DNA of 19,878 nucleotides from Syntrophomonadaceae bacterium (GCA_003553895.1 PWFM01000125.1:1-19878); one strand, 5' to 3'; positions 7,064 through 16,047 are shown, counted from the stretch's first letter. Notes: generated by a model from the letters alone, not told the origin. Translations and numbers: made by a program.

Positions 7064-8203
7064 CTAATTGCCGCTTCGGCTTCCGGATAGTTCAACCGCG
7101 CCCTGGCCGCAAAATTCCTGGCAGCAATAACAACGGATACAACCATGATAATCAATATCCGGTATGGAACCGCAGAACTCTATAGCCCGGGCCGGACAGG
7201 ATTGCTGGCAAACACCGCAACCGCTGCATAGGTCGGGGTTAATGCGGGGATAGGGGCGCCTTGCGGTCATAAAATCTCTAATCCTGGCAAAAGGCAAGAG
7301 AGCCAGCAGCCTGCCGATCCTGCCTTTTGAAACAGGACCCAGGTCAAAACCGGCCAACCGAACCTCTTCCAGCTCCTTGCCTTTGATGATTATCGATTCG
7401 AGATCAGAGCCTTCCAGCCGCAGTTTTCTGGCTTCAGCATTGGTCGTTACCTGTTCAGGCTGAAACCCTAAAACCGAGGCTGCCACAACGTCAAGGGCCA
7501 GGGCGTTCATGCCGCCCATTAGCAGCCCCACCTGCCTGGGCCTGCCGTTCCTGGGGCCTGCTCCTTCCATGGCCACTACAGCATCGATGATCGAAAAAGC
7601 GGGACGAACGGCATAATATACATCGAGCAGGAGCCTGGAAAAGTCTTTAGGAAGCGGATGTTCGAAATGAAACCGGGCCTTATGTTTGCCCGGCACACAG
7701 CCGTAGACATTTTTTACGGCAGCTGTCATCCCGGTAAAAGAGTGGGTCTTGAGCTTGGCCAGGTTAATAACCAGGTCTACCCGGCTTAATTCGGGAGCAA
7801 GGGGGATCTCCCAGAGCCGGTAACCTTCGACCTGTTTATAAACAGGATCAGAAAAGTACAGGGGCTCAGCTCCGGTCGCTTCTATCACTTCCTGCAAGCC
7901 GCAAATCCGGTGGGCTTTTTCCTGGTTATCATGGCCGGGGCTGTCGCCGATAAAAACTTTGCCTCCAGCCTCCTGGATCATTTCAGCAACCACTTTGACG
8001 ATAAGCGGGTTCGTGGTTACAGTTTTAGATGGCGCAACTGCTGATAGCAGATTTGGCTTTAAAAGGACCTTTTTCCCGGACCCAACCACGGCTTCGATGC
8101 CGCCATGGAAGGCAAATATTTCTTCCAGTGCAGAACGAACTTCACCGGGTTCATAACGATTGCATCGAACAAGGGCTACTTGCTCTCCGGAAATAGCGGG
8201 CAT
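7064..8203 (-). CDS. DUF362 domain protein with two C-terminal [4Fe-4S] ferredoxin motifs
   Basis: The 379-residue protein carries a DUF362 domain over roughly residues 40-260, with typical blocks VLLKPNLLSAVAP, GDSPGHDN, INLAKLKTHSFTGMTAAVKNVYGC and DAVVAMEGAGPRNG. A bacterial two-cluster ferredoxin domain follows: Cys326, 329, 332 and 336, then Cys355, 358, 361 and 365, each in C-x2-C-x2-C-x3-C spacing. The second set lacks the usual Pro after its last Cys (Gly instead). No signal peptide or membrane segment is visible, so it should be cytoplasmic. The biochemical role of DUF362 is not established to my knowledge; the clusters imply electron transfer. The ATG at 8203 has AGGAG 8 nt upstream. 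The gene is the last of the dikinase-GAPDH-DUF362 operon, 18 bp after GAPDH, so it may supply or accept electrons for that unit, which is inference. Confidence 0.9.
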   Translation of the reverse strand: MPAISGEQVALVRCNRYEPGEVRSALEEIFAFHGGIEAVVGSGKKVLLKPNLLSAVAPSKTVTTNPLIVKVVAEMIQEAGGKVFIGDSPGHDNQEKAHRICGLQEVIEATGAEPLYFSDPVYKQVEGYRLWEIPLAPELSRVDLVINLAKLKTHSFTGMTAAVKNVYGCVPGKHKARFHFEHPLPKDFSRLLLDVYYAVRPAFSIIDAVVAMEGAGPRNGRPRQVGLLMGGMNALALDVVAASVLGFQPEQVTTNAEARKLRLEGSDLESIIIKGKELEEVRLAGFDLGPVSKGRIGRLLALLPFARIRDFMTARRPYPRINPDLCSGCGVCQQSCPARAIEFCGSIPDIDYHGCIRCYCCQEFCGQGAVELSGSRSGN

Positions 8204-8221
8204 AGACTCACTCCTGCGTAA

Positions 8222-9475
8222 TCAAGGCATATTTTTATCTACATATACTGCCAGTTTGCCGAGCATATTAACATAACTGCCAAGTTCGTTGTCATACCAG
8301 CCAAATATTTTAGCATGAGTTACGGGGATATTGATATCAGCCGGAGCATCAATGCCATTTTCCCGAAGGGTTTCCGCATTAACCTCTATAAATCCGGTCC
8401 TGGTATGGGTCTCTATCCCTTCCACCACAATCGCTGCCGGATATCCTGCCAGGTCTGTAGAAACATTTTGCCGGTCGCTGTATATAACCATCCCTTTTTG
8501 AGCTCCTGCGGCCGCAGTTTTATAGATCTCGTTGATCAGCTCCCGGTTTAGCCTTGGCTCCCCGGCTTCGTTCAGATCAGTTTTAAAAGTAACGTTTAAC
8601 ATAATCAGCGAAGAGGTGCTGGTAGGAATACGGACCGAATCGGCCATAAAACCGACATTCTTGATCTCCGGCATGATCTCCTCCAGGGCGTCAGCAGCGC
8701 CGGTGGTGGTCAGAATGATATTATCAAAGACTGAACGGGTCTTGCGCAAATCGGAAGTGCCTGCCTTCGGAACTCCATCCAGGATTTTTTGGTTATTCGT
8801 TGCGGCATGAACCGTGGACATGGAAGCGGTGATAATTCGTGAAGTTTCCCGGGTTTCAAGCAGCGGCTTGATCATATGGGATAAACCGGTGGTAGTGCAG
8901 CTTGCCGCAGATAAGATATGGTGGCTGGAAGGATCATATTTGCTGTGATTGATTCCGTAGACAAACATACAGCTGTCGGGAGGTAATTTTTGAGATCCGT
9001 CGGCGACTTTAAAGGGAGCGCTGATGATCACTTTTTCCGCTCCCGCTTCCAGGTGTCCCCGGGCACTGCCCCCGGGATGATCGGCCGGAATAGTTGGATC
9101 GGCATAACCGCCGGTGCATTCGATCACCAGCTGGACCCCTTCCCTGGACCAGTTTATTTCCCTGGGATTTCGAGATTCAGTATAAAGCTTGATCGGAATG
9201 CCGTTGATGGTAAACAGTCCCCGTTCATGATCGGTAATTTCTAGAGCTGCGGTTTTTCCCGAGTATCCATACAAAAAACGGTCCAGAGATCCATAGGGGC
9301 TGTCTTTAACCAGGTAGTCTATAACATCTTCTAAGTTTTTGCCCACTTTTCGGCCGGTATTAAGGACAAAGTAATCAAAGTAACCTAAGTTGAGATGATT
9401 CCAGAGAGTTAGTTTGCCAATCCTGCCCACACCGTTAATACCCAGTATTTTCCTGCTTTGCAGATGGTCGATCAA
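8222..9475 (-). CDS. gap: Divergent glyceraldehyde-3-phosphate dehydrogenase family protein
   Basis: GAPDH-type enzymes oxidise glyceraldehyde 3-phosphate to 1,3-bisphosphoglycerate with NAD(P)+ via a thiohemiacetal on cysteine. In numbering from the TTG at 9481 (419 residues), visible parts are the Rossmann loop GVGRIG (17-22), the catalytic Cys195 in AASCTTTGL, His225 in STVHAATNNQ, the TSTSSLIMLNV region and the C-terminal WYDNELGSYVNML. The standard motif SCTTNCLAP is altered here: the conserved Asn is Thr and the following Cys is Gly. TGAAKAV has become TGAADAL. At about 417 residues it is roughly 80 longer than common GAPDH, with insertions near GGYADPTIPADHPGG and elsewhere. The TTG at 9475 is preferred because GGAGG lies 8 nt before it, whereas the TTG at 9481 is only 2 nt away. 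No pgk or tpi is adjacent. Substrate could differ from glycolytic GAP. Confidence 0.85.
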   Translation of the reverse strand: MIDHLQSRKILGINGVGRIGKLTLWNHLNLGYFDYFVLNTGRKVGKNLEDVIDYLVKDSPYGSLDRFLYGYSGKTAALEITDHERGLFTINGIPIKLYTESRNPREINWSREGVQLVIECTGGYADPTIPADHPGGSARGHLEAGAEKVIISAPFKVADGSQKLPPDSCMFVYGINHSKYDPSSHHILSAASCTTTGLSHMIKPLLETRETSRIITASMSTVHAATNNQKILDGVPKAGTSDLRKTRSVFDNIILTTTGAADALEEIMPEIKNVGFMADSVRIPTSTSSLIMLNVTFKTDLNEAGEPRLNRELINEIYKTAAAGAQKGMVIYSDRQNVSTDLAGYPAAIVVEGIETHTRTGFIEVNAETLRENGIDAPADINIPVTHAKIFGWYDNELGSYVNMLGKLAVYVDKNMP

Positions 9476-9499
9476 TGCCAAATCCTCCCTTTTAACTGA

Positions 9500-12400
9500 T
9501 TAAACATATTGAACCGAATGAGACCCCGCATAGATATTACCCCATTTTCCATCAATGGAAATGGCATCACCCTTACGGAAAACTATATCATTGATTTTGC
9601 AGTACTTCTCTTGATCGTTAACGATCAGTTCCTCACAGTTAACAACACAAACTTTGCCCAGTTTATCGGCAGCTACGGCAGCATGGGAGGTAACCCCTCC
9701 TCTGCTGGTAACCAGGCCGTCACACATGAAAATCATCTGTATATCATCAGGCACAGTATCGGGCCGAACCAGGATATGGTGGTCATCGGGGTAGTCGCGC
9801 TTGTTGTTGACCAGGTCATCCATATCAAAACTGACCAGTCCGCTCATGGCGCCGCCTCCAACGCCGATACCCCTGCCAACCGGCTGCATCTTTTCGGGAG
9901 GATCGCTGAAAACAGCCACTTTTTCCTGCTGCACAATGTTCTGTTCCCTGATCTGCAGAATATAAAGATCCTGGGGGTGATCGGATTCAAATGTAAACTC
10001 GATTTCCTGGTTGTTAAACCCGTATTTTTCTATCAATTCGGTGGCAATATCATGAAGCCGTTTATAAATATCAGGGAAAGCGGATTCCAACGAAAATTCG
10101 CTATCCGGGTAATCATCAGTGCGCTGGCTTTCTGAAACCGGCATGGTGTAAACCAGTCCGGCTACAATATCTTCCCCCTGGCTGCACAGGGTGAAGTCGC
10201 CATAGAGGTTTATACCGGGTTTTTTCAACTTGGGGTTGTGGGTAAAAACCACGCCCGAACCGGAACGCTTGGACCGGTTGCCCATGACCATCTTTTGCAC
10301 CACTACGGCAGTTCCCCACTCATCGGCAACCTGTAAATGCTTGCGGTAGGCTACGGTCCGCGGAGAAGACCAGGAGTTAAATATATTATTTATGGCCTGC
10401 CTGAGCTGATCGTAGGGATCTTCTGCGATAAAAACGCCGTGTTCGTTCAAGGTTTTTTTATACTCGAGGGCCAGTTCTTTCATCTGGGTCTCAGTGAAGC
10501 TGGCCTTTTTTTCTACACCATATTTGCTTTTTACCCGGACCATAACAGCATCAAAATAATCGCGGTCAACCCCGTGGGACATGCCCCAGCTTTGAATAAA
10601 GCGGCGGTACGCGTCCCAACCCATCCAGGCGGTCTCAGGATTTTTATCCAGGGCCTGCGCAGTCCGGTCGTTCATGCCTACATTGAGAAAAGTGCGCATA
10701 GCGCCGGGCATTGATATGGCGGTGCCCGAACGGACTGAGAGCAACAAAGGTTTGTTCGGATCTCCAAATTTCAAACCGCTTTTAGCTTCCAGTTGAGAGA
10801 GGTGCTTAAAAATCATGCTGTCCAGGTCCTGGCTCATGGAAGGATGTTCGAAAATTGTATCCTTATGCCTGTAAACCTCGGTAGTTAAAACGAATCCCGG
10901 TGGAACAGGCAGGCCGTAGGCCAACAATTTCTTGAGATAGTAAGCTTTTGCCCCCAGAAACAACTGGTTGTCCATTTGGACCGTTTCCCGGTCAAGGGAG
11001 CTGATCGCCAGGTCGGGGTTGTAGCTCATCATATTATGAATATGCTCCCTGGAGTAATTTTCCAGCATATTATGGATCATTTTTATGGCATTGGCTATAA
11101 ATTGATCCAGCTCCTGGACCAGGAAGGCGGAAGACAGGATGTCCCGGTAAAACACCTCCGATTCCCTGGCAATAGTTTCTGGAGAATCGTCAAAAATCTG
11201 GGGCACTACAATGTTGATGGTTTCGTCATAAACCCGGATAAAGTATTCATTAATCAATTCCCGGATATGCTGGGACATGAACCGGAAGATATTCATATAC
11301 TGTTCCAGGGTCACACTGGCGGAAGTCAGGCTGTACCTGAACATCTCCAGGGTTGAATTAAAGTTCTGGTTAACCATACCATCAAGTTCCAACCCGGCTT
11401 TAAAACGCGTCAGCACTTCATAAATATTTTTCAGGGTTTTAGCGGAAATATAGTCCATATCAATTTCAGCAACAATATCCTCCATCAAGCGCGAAGCAAC
11501 CTGCTCCAACCGGTACATCAGCCCAAGCGCCTCGAACTTGGGTTCTTTGTACTGGCCGTACATGGACGGGATACCGGCGGCTATGTGGCGCTTGTAATAT
11601 ATAGTTTCGATGGCTTCGGTTTTCTCCTTGCTCAGAATTACCTCTTTAAGGGTGTCCATGTACGAGTAGATTTGTTCCAGGGCTTCACGATAACGCTTTT
11701 GTTCCATAAGATCAGAAAAAATTTCCACTTCTTCTTTGCTGAAAAAACGACTCTGCAGCAATAATCCGCTAATGTTGCGGGTCTCAAAAGAGTATTTTTC
11801 CACAAGAAGCTGGTAGAGCTGAACCAGGTAGAGAAGGCGCTTTTTGTCTTTATCGTTTTCTTCAGTTAAAGTATCCAGGTAAGCAGCAACTTCTTCTTCA
11901 GACAGATTGAGCAGCCCGGTATGATCCACCCCGAAATAGTCACAAACAGTGCGGGTCAACCTGCTGATCCTGACATAATGTTCATCTTTGTTGTTAAGGG
12001 TAGTGTAGACATCTTCCGGTATAATTTTTCTAAGCTGTTCCCTGCGGCCGTTGTACCAGTAATCAGCTACCCGCCGCACCAGTTCGATATGGGTATTATT
12101 GCTTTCAGTATGAACCTGCTTGCGCACAAAGTGAATAACCCGGTCTTTTCGGCCGGCCAGCTCGTCGATAACTGTACTTGCCTCACGCAATTTGCCCTCA
12201 GCCCCTATTTCGTTAAAGTAAACGGGGAAAAAACGGGCCAGCTGTTTAACCTGCTTATAAACCGGGGCTATATCTGCGTTTAAAAGCCTGGTTACATCTC
12301 GCTGAAACAGATCGGTATCGGAAATAAATATTCCACCCAGCCTGAGGTTAACCACCAGGGCAGAAAGCAATTTTTTAAATTTATACGGTGACGTCTCAAT

Positions 12401-13564
12401 CAAATCAAGCCAGATCCGGATATTCTTGACATGATCGGCATTGGCTTTAGATTCCCAGTCGGCGGTTATTTCAATTTTGCCGGGATAAACAAAACCAAAT
12501 TCAATTAACCTTTGCATATAGTAGGAAGTTATGTCCTGGTTATCGATACTTACTATTTCCTTGCCAAGGGTGAAGAGACAGTCCAGGACTGTATCGGTTT
12601 GTTGATCCTTCAATTCCTTAAAAAGGGTGAAAAGCATATCGATAAAATGATATATTTCATCCCCGTCCAGCTCATCCAGGGCGGTTTTCAAGAGGCGGTT
12701 AAGGTCATAGAGAAGATGCTTTTTGAGCTGGGTCATGCCGGGAAGGTGCAGTATATAGAGCAGGTAATATACCTTTTCTATGGAAAGGCTGAATTGCTCG
12801 CTGAAATGGCGAAAGTGGTTGGCTATGTCATTGAAGAAAAGGTTTGATTCAATTTCTTCCCAGGTTTGGGAGTTTTCAATTCGCGAAGAGAGATTTTCAA
12901 AAAATTCTTTGCCGATCAGCTTGATTTTTTCATGGTAAACCGGTTGAAAAAGATCCGCTTTGCTTGTAAACCAGGCTTCTGCACCGGTTGTTTCAGCCCA
13001 GTAAGCGCAGCTTTTACGAAGAACTGTTTTAGTAAGCTCGCAGACCCTGCTGTTAAACTCAGGAACCGCCGCCGCCCGGGACAGGTATTTTTTAAAATAA
13101 CCGGAATTGCGCAGGTATATGGCCTCATCTTCTGCCAATCCTTTTTTAATCAGATCCAGGCAGCGCCAAATAACCTCGTTGGGATACGTGCCCTCATTAA
13201 GGAGGCGGTCGATAAATTTGAACAGGGTTTTTACCAGCTGTTCACGCTGTTTTTCATTTAAATCCCCGGCAGCAAGATCTTCAAAAATGGAAACCAGGAA
13301 GAGGAGAGCTTCTTCAGACTCTTCAATGGAGCTGTACAGCCATAAGTCTGTCAGGCTTATGGTATGCAGGTTTTCAATGATAAAATCATAATTGGGATGG
13401 GGATGGTTATATTCCAGGAAAAGTTCCTCGGTCCTCTTGTTAATTCCCCAGTATGCAGAGGATAAATTAACAAACCAGCTGTGTTCCGGGGGGAGCTCAG
13501 TTTGCTCATGTTTTGTTTGGGCCAGGTTTACCTCCAGGGCCCCTGATTTAAAGCCGGCTTCCAT
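9500..13564 (-). CDS. Large PPDK-like dikinase lacking the pyruvate/PEP barrel, with long unassigned N-terminal region
   Basis: The protein has 1354 residues. Residues 864-1354 match the N-terminal and central parts of pyruvate phosphate dikinase: LGAKAYYLKKLLAYGLPVPPGF, the ATP-grasp signature SVRSGTAISMPGAMRTFLNVG, GSGVVFTHNP, IEFTFESD and ILQIREQ, then the swivel domain with the phosphohistidine His1294 in TSRGGVTSHAAVAA. The chain stops 60 residues after this His, where PPDK would begin its pyruvate/PEP-binding TIM barrel; that whole domain is absent. Residues 1-863 are largely charged and helical in character, and I recognise no domain. Related barrel-less dikinases include rifampin phosphotransferase and glucan water dikinase, which phosphorylate other acceptors, so the acceptor here is probably not pyruvate unless a partner supplies the barrel. 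The ATG at 13564 has GAGGTG 5 nt upstream. It is first of an operon with GAPDH and DUF362. Confidence 0.88.
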   Translation of the reverse strand: MEAGFKSGALEVNLAQTKHEQTELPPEHSWFVNLSSAYWGINKRTEELFLEYNHPHPNYDFIIENLHTISLTDLWLYSSIEESEEALLFLVSIFEDLAAGDLNEKQREQLVKTLFKFIDRLLNEGTYPNEVIWRCLDLIKKGLAEDEAIYLRNSGYFKKYLSRAAAVPEFNSRVCELTKTVLRKSCAYWAETTGAEAWFTSKADLFQPVYHEKIKLIGKEFFENLSSRIENSQTWEEIESNLFFNDIANHFRHFSEQFSLSIEKVYYLLYILHLPGMTQLKKHLLYDLNRLLKTALDELDGDEIYHFIDMLFTLFKELKDQQTDTVLDCLFTLGKEIVSIDNQDITSYYMQRLIEFGFVYPGKIEITADWESKANADHVKNIRIWLDLIETSPYKFKKLLSALVVNLRLGGIFISDTDLFQRDVTRLLNADIAPVYKQVKQLARFFPVYFNEIGAEGKLREASTVIDELAGRKDRVIHFVRKQVHTESNNTHIELVRRVADYWYNGRREQLRKIIPEDVYTTLNNKDEHYVRISRLTRTVCDYFGVDHTGLLNLSEEEVAAYLDTLTEENDKDKKRLLYLVQLYQLLVEKYSFETRNISGLLLQSRFFSKEEVEIFSDLMEQKRYREALEQIYSYMDTLKEVILSKEKTEAIETIYYKRHIAAGIPSMYGQYKEPKFEALGLMYRLEQVASRLMEDIVAEIDMDYISAKTLKNIYEVLTRFKAGLELDGMVNQNFNSTLEMFRYSLTSASVTLEQYMNIFRFMSQHIRELINEYFIRVYDETINIVVPQIFDDSPETIARESEVFYRDILSSAFLVQELDQFIANAIKMIHNMLENYSREHIHNMMSYNPDLAISSLDRETVQMDNQLFLGAKAYYLKKLLAYGLPVPPGFVLTTEVYRHKDTIFEHPSMSQDLDSMIFKHLSQLEAKSGLKFGDPNKPLLLSVRSGTAISMPGAMRTFLNVGMNDRTAQALDKNPETAWMGWDAYRRFIQSWGMSHGVDRDYFDAVMVRVKSKYGVEKKASFTETQMKELALEYKKTLNEHGVFIAEDPYDQLRQAINNIFNSWSSPRTVAYRKHLQVADEWGTAVVVQKMVMGNRSKRSGSGVVFTHNPKLKKPGINLYGDFTLCSQGEDIVAGLVYTMPVSESQRTDDYPDSEFSLESAFPDIYKRLHDIATELIEKYGFNNQEIEFTFESDHPQDLYILQIREQNIVQQEKVAVFSDPPEKMQPVGRGIGVGGGAMSGLVSFDMDDLVNNKRDYPDDHHILVRPDTVPDDIQMIFMCDGLVTSRGGVTSHAAVAADKLGKVCVVNCEELIVNDQEKYCKINDIVFRKGDAISIDGKWGNIYAGSHSVQYV

Positions 13565-13596
13565 GCGCTCACCTCTGAATCAATGAGTTCATCTAT

Positions 13597-13605
13597 AGTA
13601 TATCA
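13597..13605 (-). promoter_or_regulatory. Extended -10 promoter for the dikinase-GAPDH-DUF362 operon
   Basis: On the minus strand TGATATACT gives an extended -10 (TG-A-TATACT) about 33 bp before the dikinase ATG. No good -35 is seen 16-18 bp upstream, which is common for extended -10 promoters. Its core resembles that of the serA promoter (TGATATAGT). Confidence 0.55.
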
Positions 13606-13770
13606 TCTTTAACCTTATTTTGTGGAGCCAAATAACAGATTAATCATGATCCCGCCTGCCGGCATCCCGACAGAAAACCAGGGCCGTTAAAAATAGTTCT
13701 TCCGATGTGCGCCCGCTTATGATATATACCGGCACAAGAAAGGATAAAGCTCTACAAAAAAAGCGCACTT

Positions 13771-13798
13771 AAAAAGCGGCCTCCCTACTGGAGGCCGC
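13771..13798 (-). terminator. Intrinsic terminator of the tctCBA operon
   Basis: On the minus strand GCGGCCTCC (13790-13798) pairs perfectly with GGAGGCCGC (13776-13784) around AGTAG, followed by five Ts. It lies 34 bp after the tctA stop and separates the tct operon from the dikinase operon. The rest of 13565-13770 shows only the dikinase promoter. Confidence 0.9.
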
Positions 13799-13831
13799 CG
13801 TTGAAAAGCGCTCAAACCCCTATTTGACTAA

Positions 13832-15379
13832 TCATTTGACCTCTTTATTATCCGGTTCGTCTTGCTTAATTTCTGCAGAAACAGCTTCCATTTTGCTGGA
13901 AAATTTAAAGGACAGGAAAAATACGATAACTGCCGCTATCAACATAGTTAAAGAAAGCGGGCTGGAAAATGCAGCCAAAATATCTCCTCTGGTAATAACC
14001 AGGGACCTTCTCAAAGACTGCTCGAGCAGCGGAGTTAGAATGAAGGCCAGGACAAGAGGAGGAATCGGGTATTCATAGACTTTCATCAGAAAGCCGATTA
14101 TCCCGATAATAAACATGATCAAAACATCATACGGGTTGGACCGGTAGGCATAGGTGCCCACTATGGCAAGCAGGAGCACTATAGGCACTAATATTTGCTG
14201 GGGAAGCTGCCCCACGCGGGCATATACCGGAAAAACAACCGATGAAAGGATTAAATTAACAAAGTTTGCAAGTAGGAGAATTAACAGCAGGGCCAATACC
14301 ATGGAAGCATGCGTTTCAAAAAGCATCGGGGAAGGAGTTAAGCCTTTTAACATTAAAGCCCCGCCAATGAGAGCCGCAGGAGTACTCCCGGGAACCCCAA
14401 AAGCAAGCAAGGGAATCAATGTCGGCCCCACCGTGGCATTATTGCCGGCTTCAGCAGCAGCTATTCCCTCCAGGGATCCTTTCCCAAACTCGGCCGAATT
14501 CTTTGATAAACGCTTGGCCAGTGTATAAGCGAGCATGGAGGCTGCCGTGGAACCGAGACCGGGCAATACCCCGCAGATAGATCCCACCCCGATACCCAAA
14601 CCGATCGATTTGAATGTTTTACGGAATTCCCCGAACTTCAAACCTTCAGTTACACTCTTAATGACTTCGGAAGCTTTCTGGGCTACTTTACCGCCGCCTG
14701 TAAATTCAGTTAGCTGCAGAAGCATTGTCGACACGGCAAACATGCCAATCATGAGCGGAATAATATCAATTCCTTCGCGAAGCCAGTAAAACCCAAATGT
14801 AAGTCTTGAAGCCTGCGCAACCGGATCCACGCCAATAATTCCCAGGACCATACCCAGCGCAGCGGCAAGCAGACCTTTAACCGGACTTTCATGAGCAAGA
14901 GTCCCGATCAGCATAAAAGCCAAAACAATAAGGGCTGTTCTTTCTCCCGGCCCGAAACTTAAGGCAACTACTGCAATCATCGGCGCTACAAGCATGGTCA
15001 TTAGATCTGTAACTACATCGGAAGTGACTGAAGAATACAGGGCTGTTTGCAGCGCTTTTTTCCCTTTACCCTGCCTCATCAAAGGGTACCCGTCGAGGCT
15101 GGTCATGGCGGCGCCGGCTGTCCCGGGGGTAGCAAAAGTAATCGCAGAAATTGACCCACCAAAAGTGGACCCCTTGTAAACCCCGATGATCAAACCAAAT
15201 GCTGCTCCGGTCGGCAGCATTAAGGTTGCCGGCAAAGCCAAAGCCATTCCGGCCGATGTACTCAATCCAGGGATGGCGCCGACGGTAATCCCGATCAACA
15301 CACCTATAGCAACCTGGTACCAGACACTTGGATCAGCTATAATCATTAGAGCTTCTCCAAATACTTGCGGATCTAACAT
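13832..15379 (-). CDS. tctA: Tripartite tricarboxylate transporter, large membrane subunit TctA
   Basis: TctA is the large permease subunit of a TctABC secondary transporter, moving carboxylates delivered by a binding protein with a cation gradient. The 515-residue length and about 12 hydrophobic segments fit the family. The signature GAIPGLSTSAGMALALP is at residues 34-50, and the YKGSTFGGSISAITFATPGTAGAAMTSLDGYPL region follows. A second copy of the PGL motif, GVLPGLGSTAASMLAY, marks the inverted second half. The longer open frame starts at a GTG (15442) with no ribosome binding site. The ATG at 15379 has GAGGGGTG upstream and gives the usual TctA N terminus, so it is chosen. It lies 73 bp after tctB and is last in tctC-tctB-tctA, ended by the terminator at 13771-13798. 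Confidence 0.94.
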   Translation of the reverse strand: MLDPQVFGEALMIIADPSVWYQVAIGVLIGITVGAIPGLSTSAGMALALPATLMLPTGAAFGLIIGVYKGSTFGGSISAITFATPGTAGAAMTSLDGYPLMRQGKGKKALQTALYSSVTSDVVTDLMTMLVAPMIAVVALSFGPGERTALIVLAFMLIGTLAHESPVKGLLAAALGMVLGIIGVDPVAQASRLTFGFYWLREGIDIIPLMIGMFAVSTMLLQLTEFTGGGKVAQKASEVIKSVTEGLKFGEFRKTFKSIGLGIGVGSICGVLPGLGSTAASMLAYTLAKRLSKNSAEFGKGSLEGIAAAEAGNNATVGPTLIPLLAFGVPGSTPAALIGGALMLKGLTPSPMLFETHASMVLALLLILLLANFVNLILSSVVFPVYARVGQLPQQILVPIVLLLAIVGTYAYRSNPYDVLIMFIIGIIGFLMKVYEYPIPPLVLAFILTPLLEQSLRRSLVITRGDILAAFSSPLSLTMLIAAVIVFFLSFKFSSKMEAVSAEIKQDEPDNKEVK

Positions 15380-15452
15380 TCTCACACCCCTCGCACATGA
15401 CATATCGAGTTGCTTAATAATAATGATAAGTTGATATTTCACATTGCCGGCA

Positions 15453-15917
15453 TCAGTTTATCCCCGGCAGCGGAAAACCTAATAGATAGAACAGGCCGAA
15501 AACGGCCCCGGTGGCGACTGCTCCGTATAGAAGAGAAAAATACCAGGGTCGGACGCCCATTAAATACATGCCTCCCGCCAGGCAGGGAAATGCGGCATAG
15601 AAAAACCCAAAGTTTTGTAATAGAACAAAAAACAAAATAGCAAACAGAAAACCTGTCGCCGCCTGCATCAAACCTTTAGGGGTCAATTTTGCCAGTTTTT
15701 CCGGGTAAGTCTGGGCCGGGAAAATAATAACCAGCAAAGCCAGCCCGATGGTAATCATATTGGTAATCCTTGGAAAAAAGCCCACGCTGAGGCCGTCCCT
15801 GGTTTCCTGAAATGCCCAATCTGCCGTGTAGGAGATGTATAGCAACCACAATGCAAACAGGGCAATGACAATGCCGCTGACCCGGTCCGGGCTGATATAA
15901 ACACGCCCAATTCTCAT
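15453..15917 (-). CDS. tctB: Tripartite tricarboxylate transporter, small membrane subunit TctB
   Basis: This is a 154-residue protein with four predicted membrane segments: around SGIVIALFALWLLYIS, ITIGLALLVIIF, ATGFLFAILFFVLLQNFGFF and LYGAVATGAVFGLFYLLGF. The size and layout match the weakly conserved TctB family. A G-F-F-P-R motif after helix 1 is typical of TctB. The assignment rests strongly on position between tctC and tctA. The ATG at 15917 has GAGGGTGG about 9 nt upstream. It is separated from tctC by 130 bp carrying a strong stem-loop, which may set lower expression of the membrane subunits compared with the binding protein. Confidence 0.9.
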   Translation of the reverse strand: MRIGRVYISPDRVSGIVIALFALWLLYISYTADWAFQETRDGLSVGFFPRITNMITIGLALLVIIFPAQTYPEKLAKLTPKGLMQAATGFLFAILFFVLLQNFGFFYAAFPCLAGGMYLMGVRPWYFSLLYGAVATGAVFGLFYLLGFPLPGIN

Positions 15918-15983
15918 AACTAAGAACCACCCTCTTCGTTATGGTTGATCTTTCATGCCTTTATTTCCAAATACATTCTGCAA

Positions 15984-16019
15984 TGCAGCGCCGCAGCCTA
16001 TAAAAGCTGCAGCGCTGCA
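15984..16019 (-). other. Stem-loop in the tctC-tctB intercistronic gap
   Basis: Two 13-nt arms (15985-15997 and 16006-16018) pair with a single mismatch around an 8-nt AT-rich loop. No U-tract follows on the minus strand, so this is more likely an mRNA-processing or stabilising hairpin 3' of tctC, or a partial terminator, than a full stop signal. Such elements are common after binding-protein genes, which need more product than the permease genes. Confidence 0.6.
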
Positions 16020-16047
16020 AGCTTTCAATGTTCCTAAACAGCAGCCA

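Noticed and set aside
9509..10135. Long plus-strand open frame opposite the dikinase gene (208 codons)
   Set aside because: It is antisense to the conserved swivel and ATP-grasp region, has no recognisable domain, and follows from codon bias of the real gene.
15380..15442. GTG at 15442 as tctA start
   Set aside because: No ribosome binding site, and the extra 21 residues are unlike TctA N termini; the ATG at 15379 has GAGGGGTG upstream.
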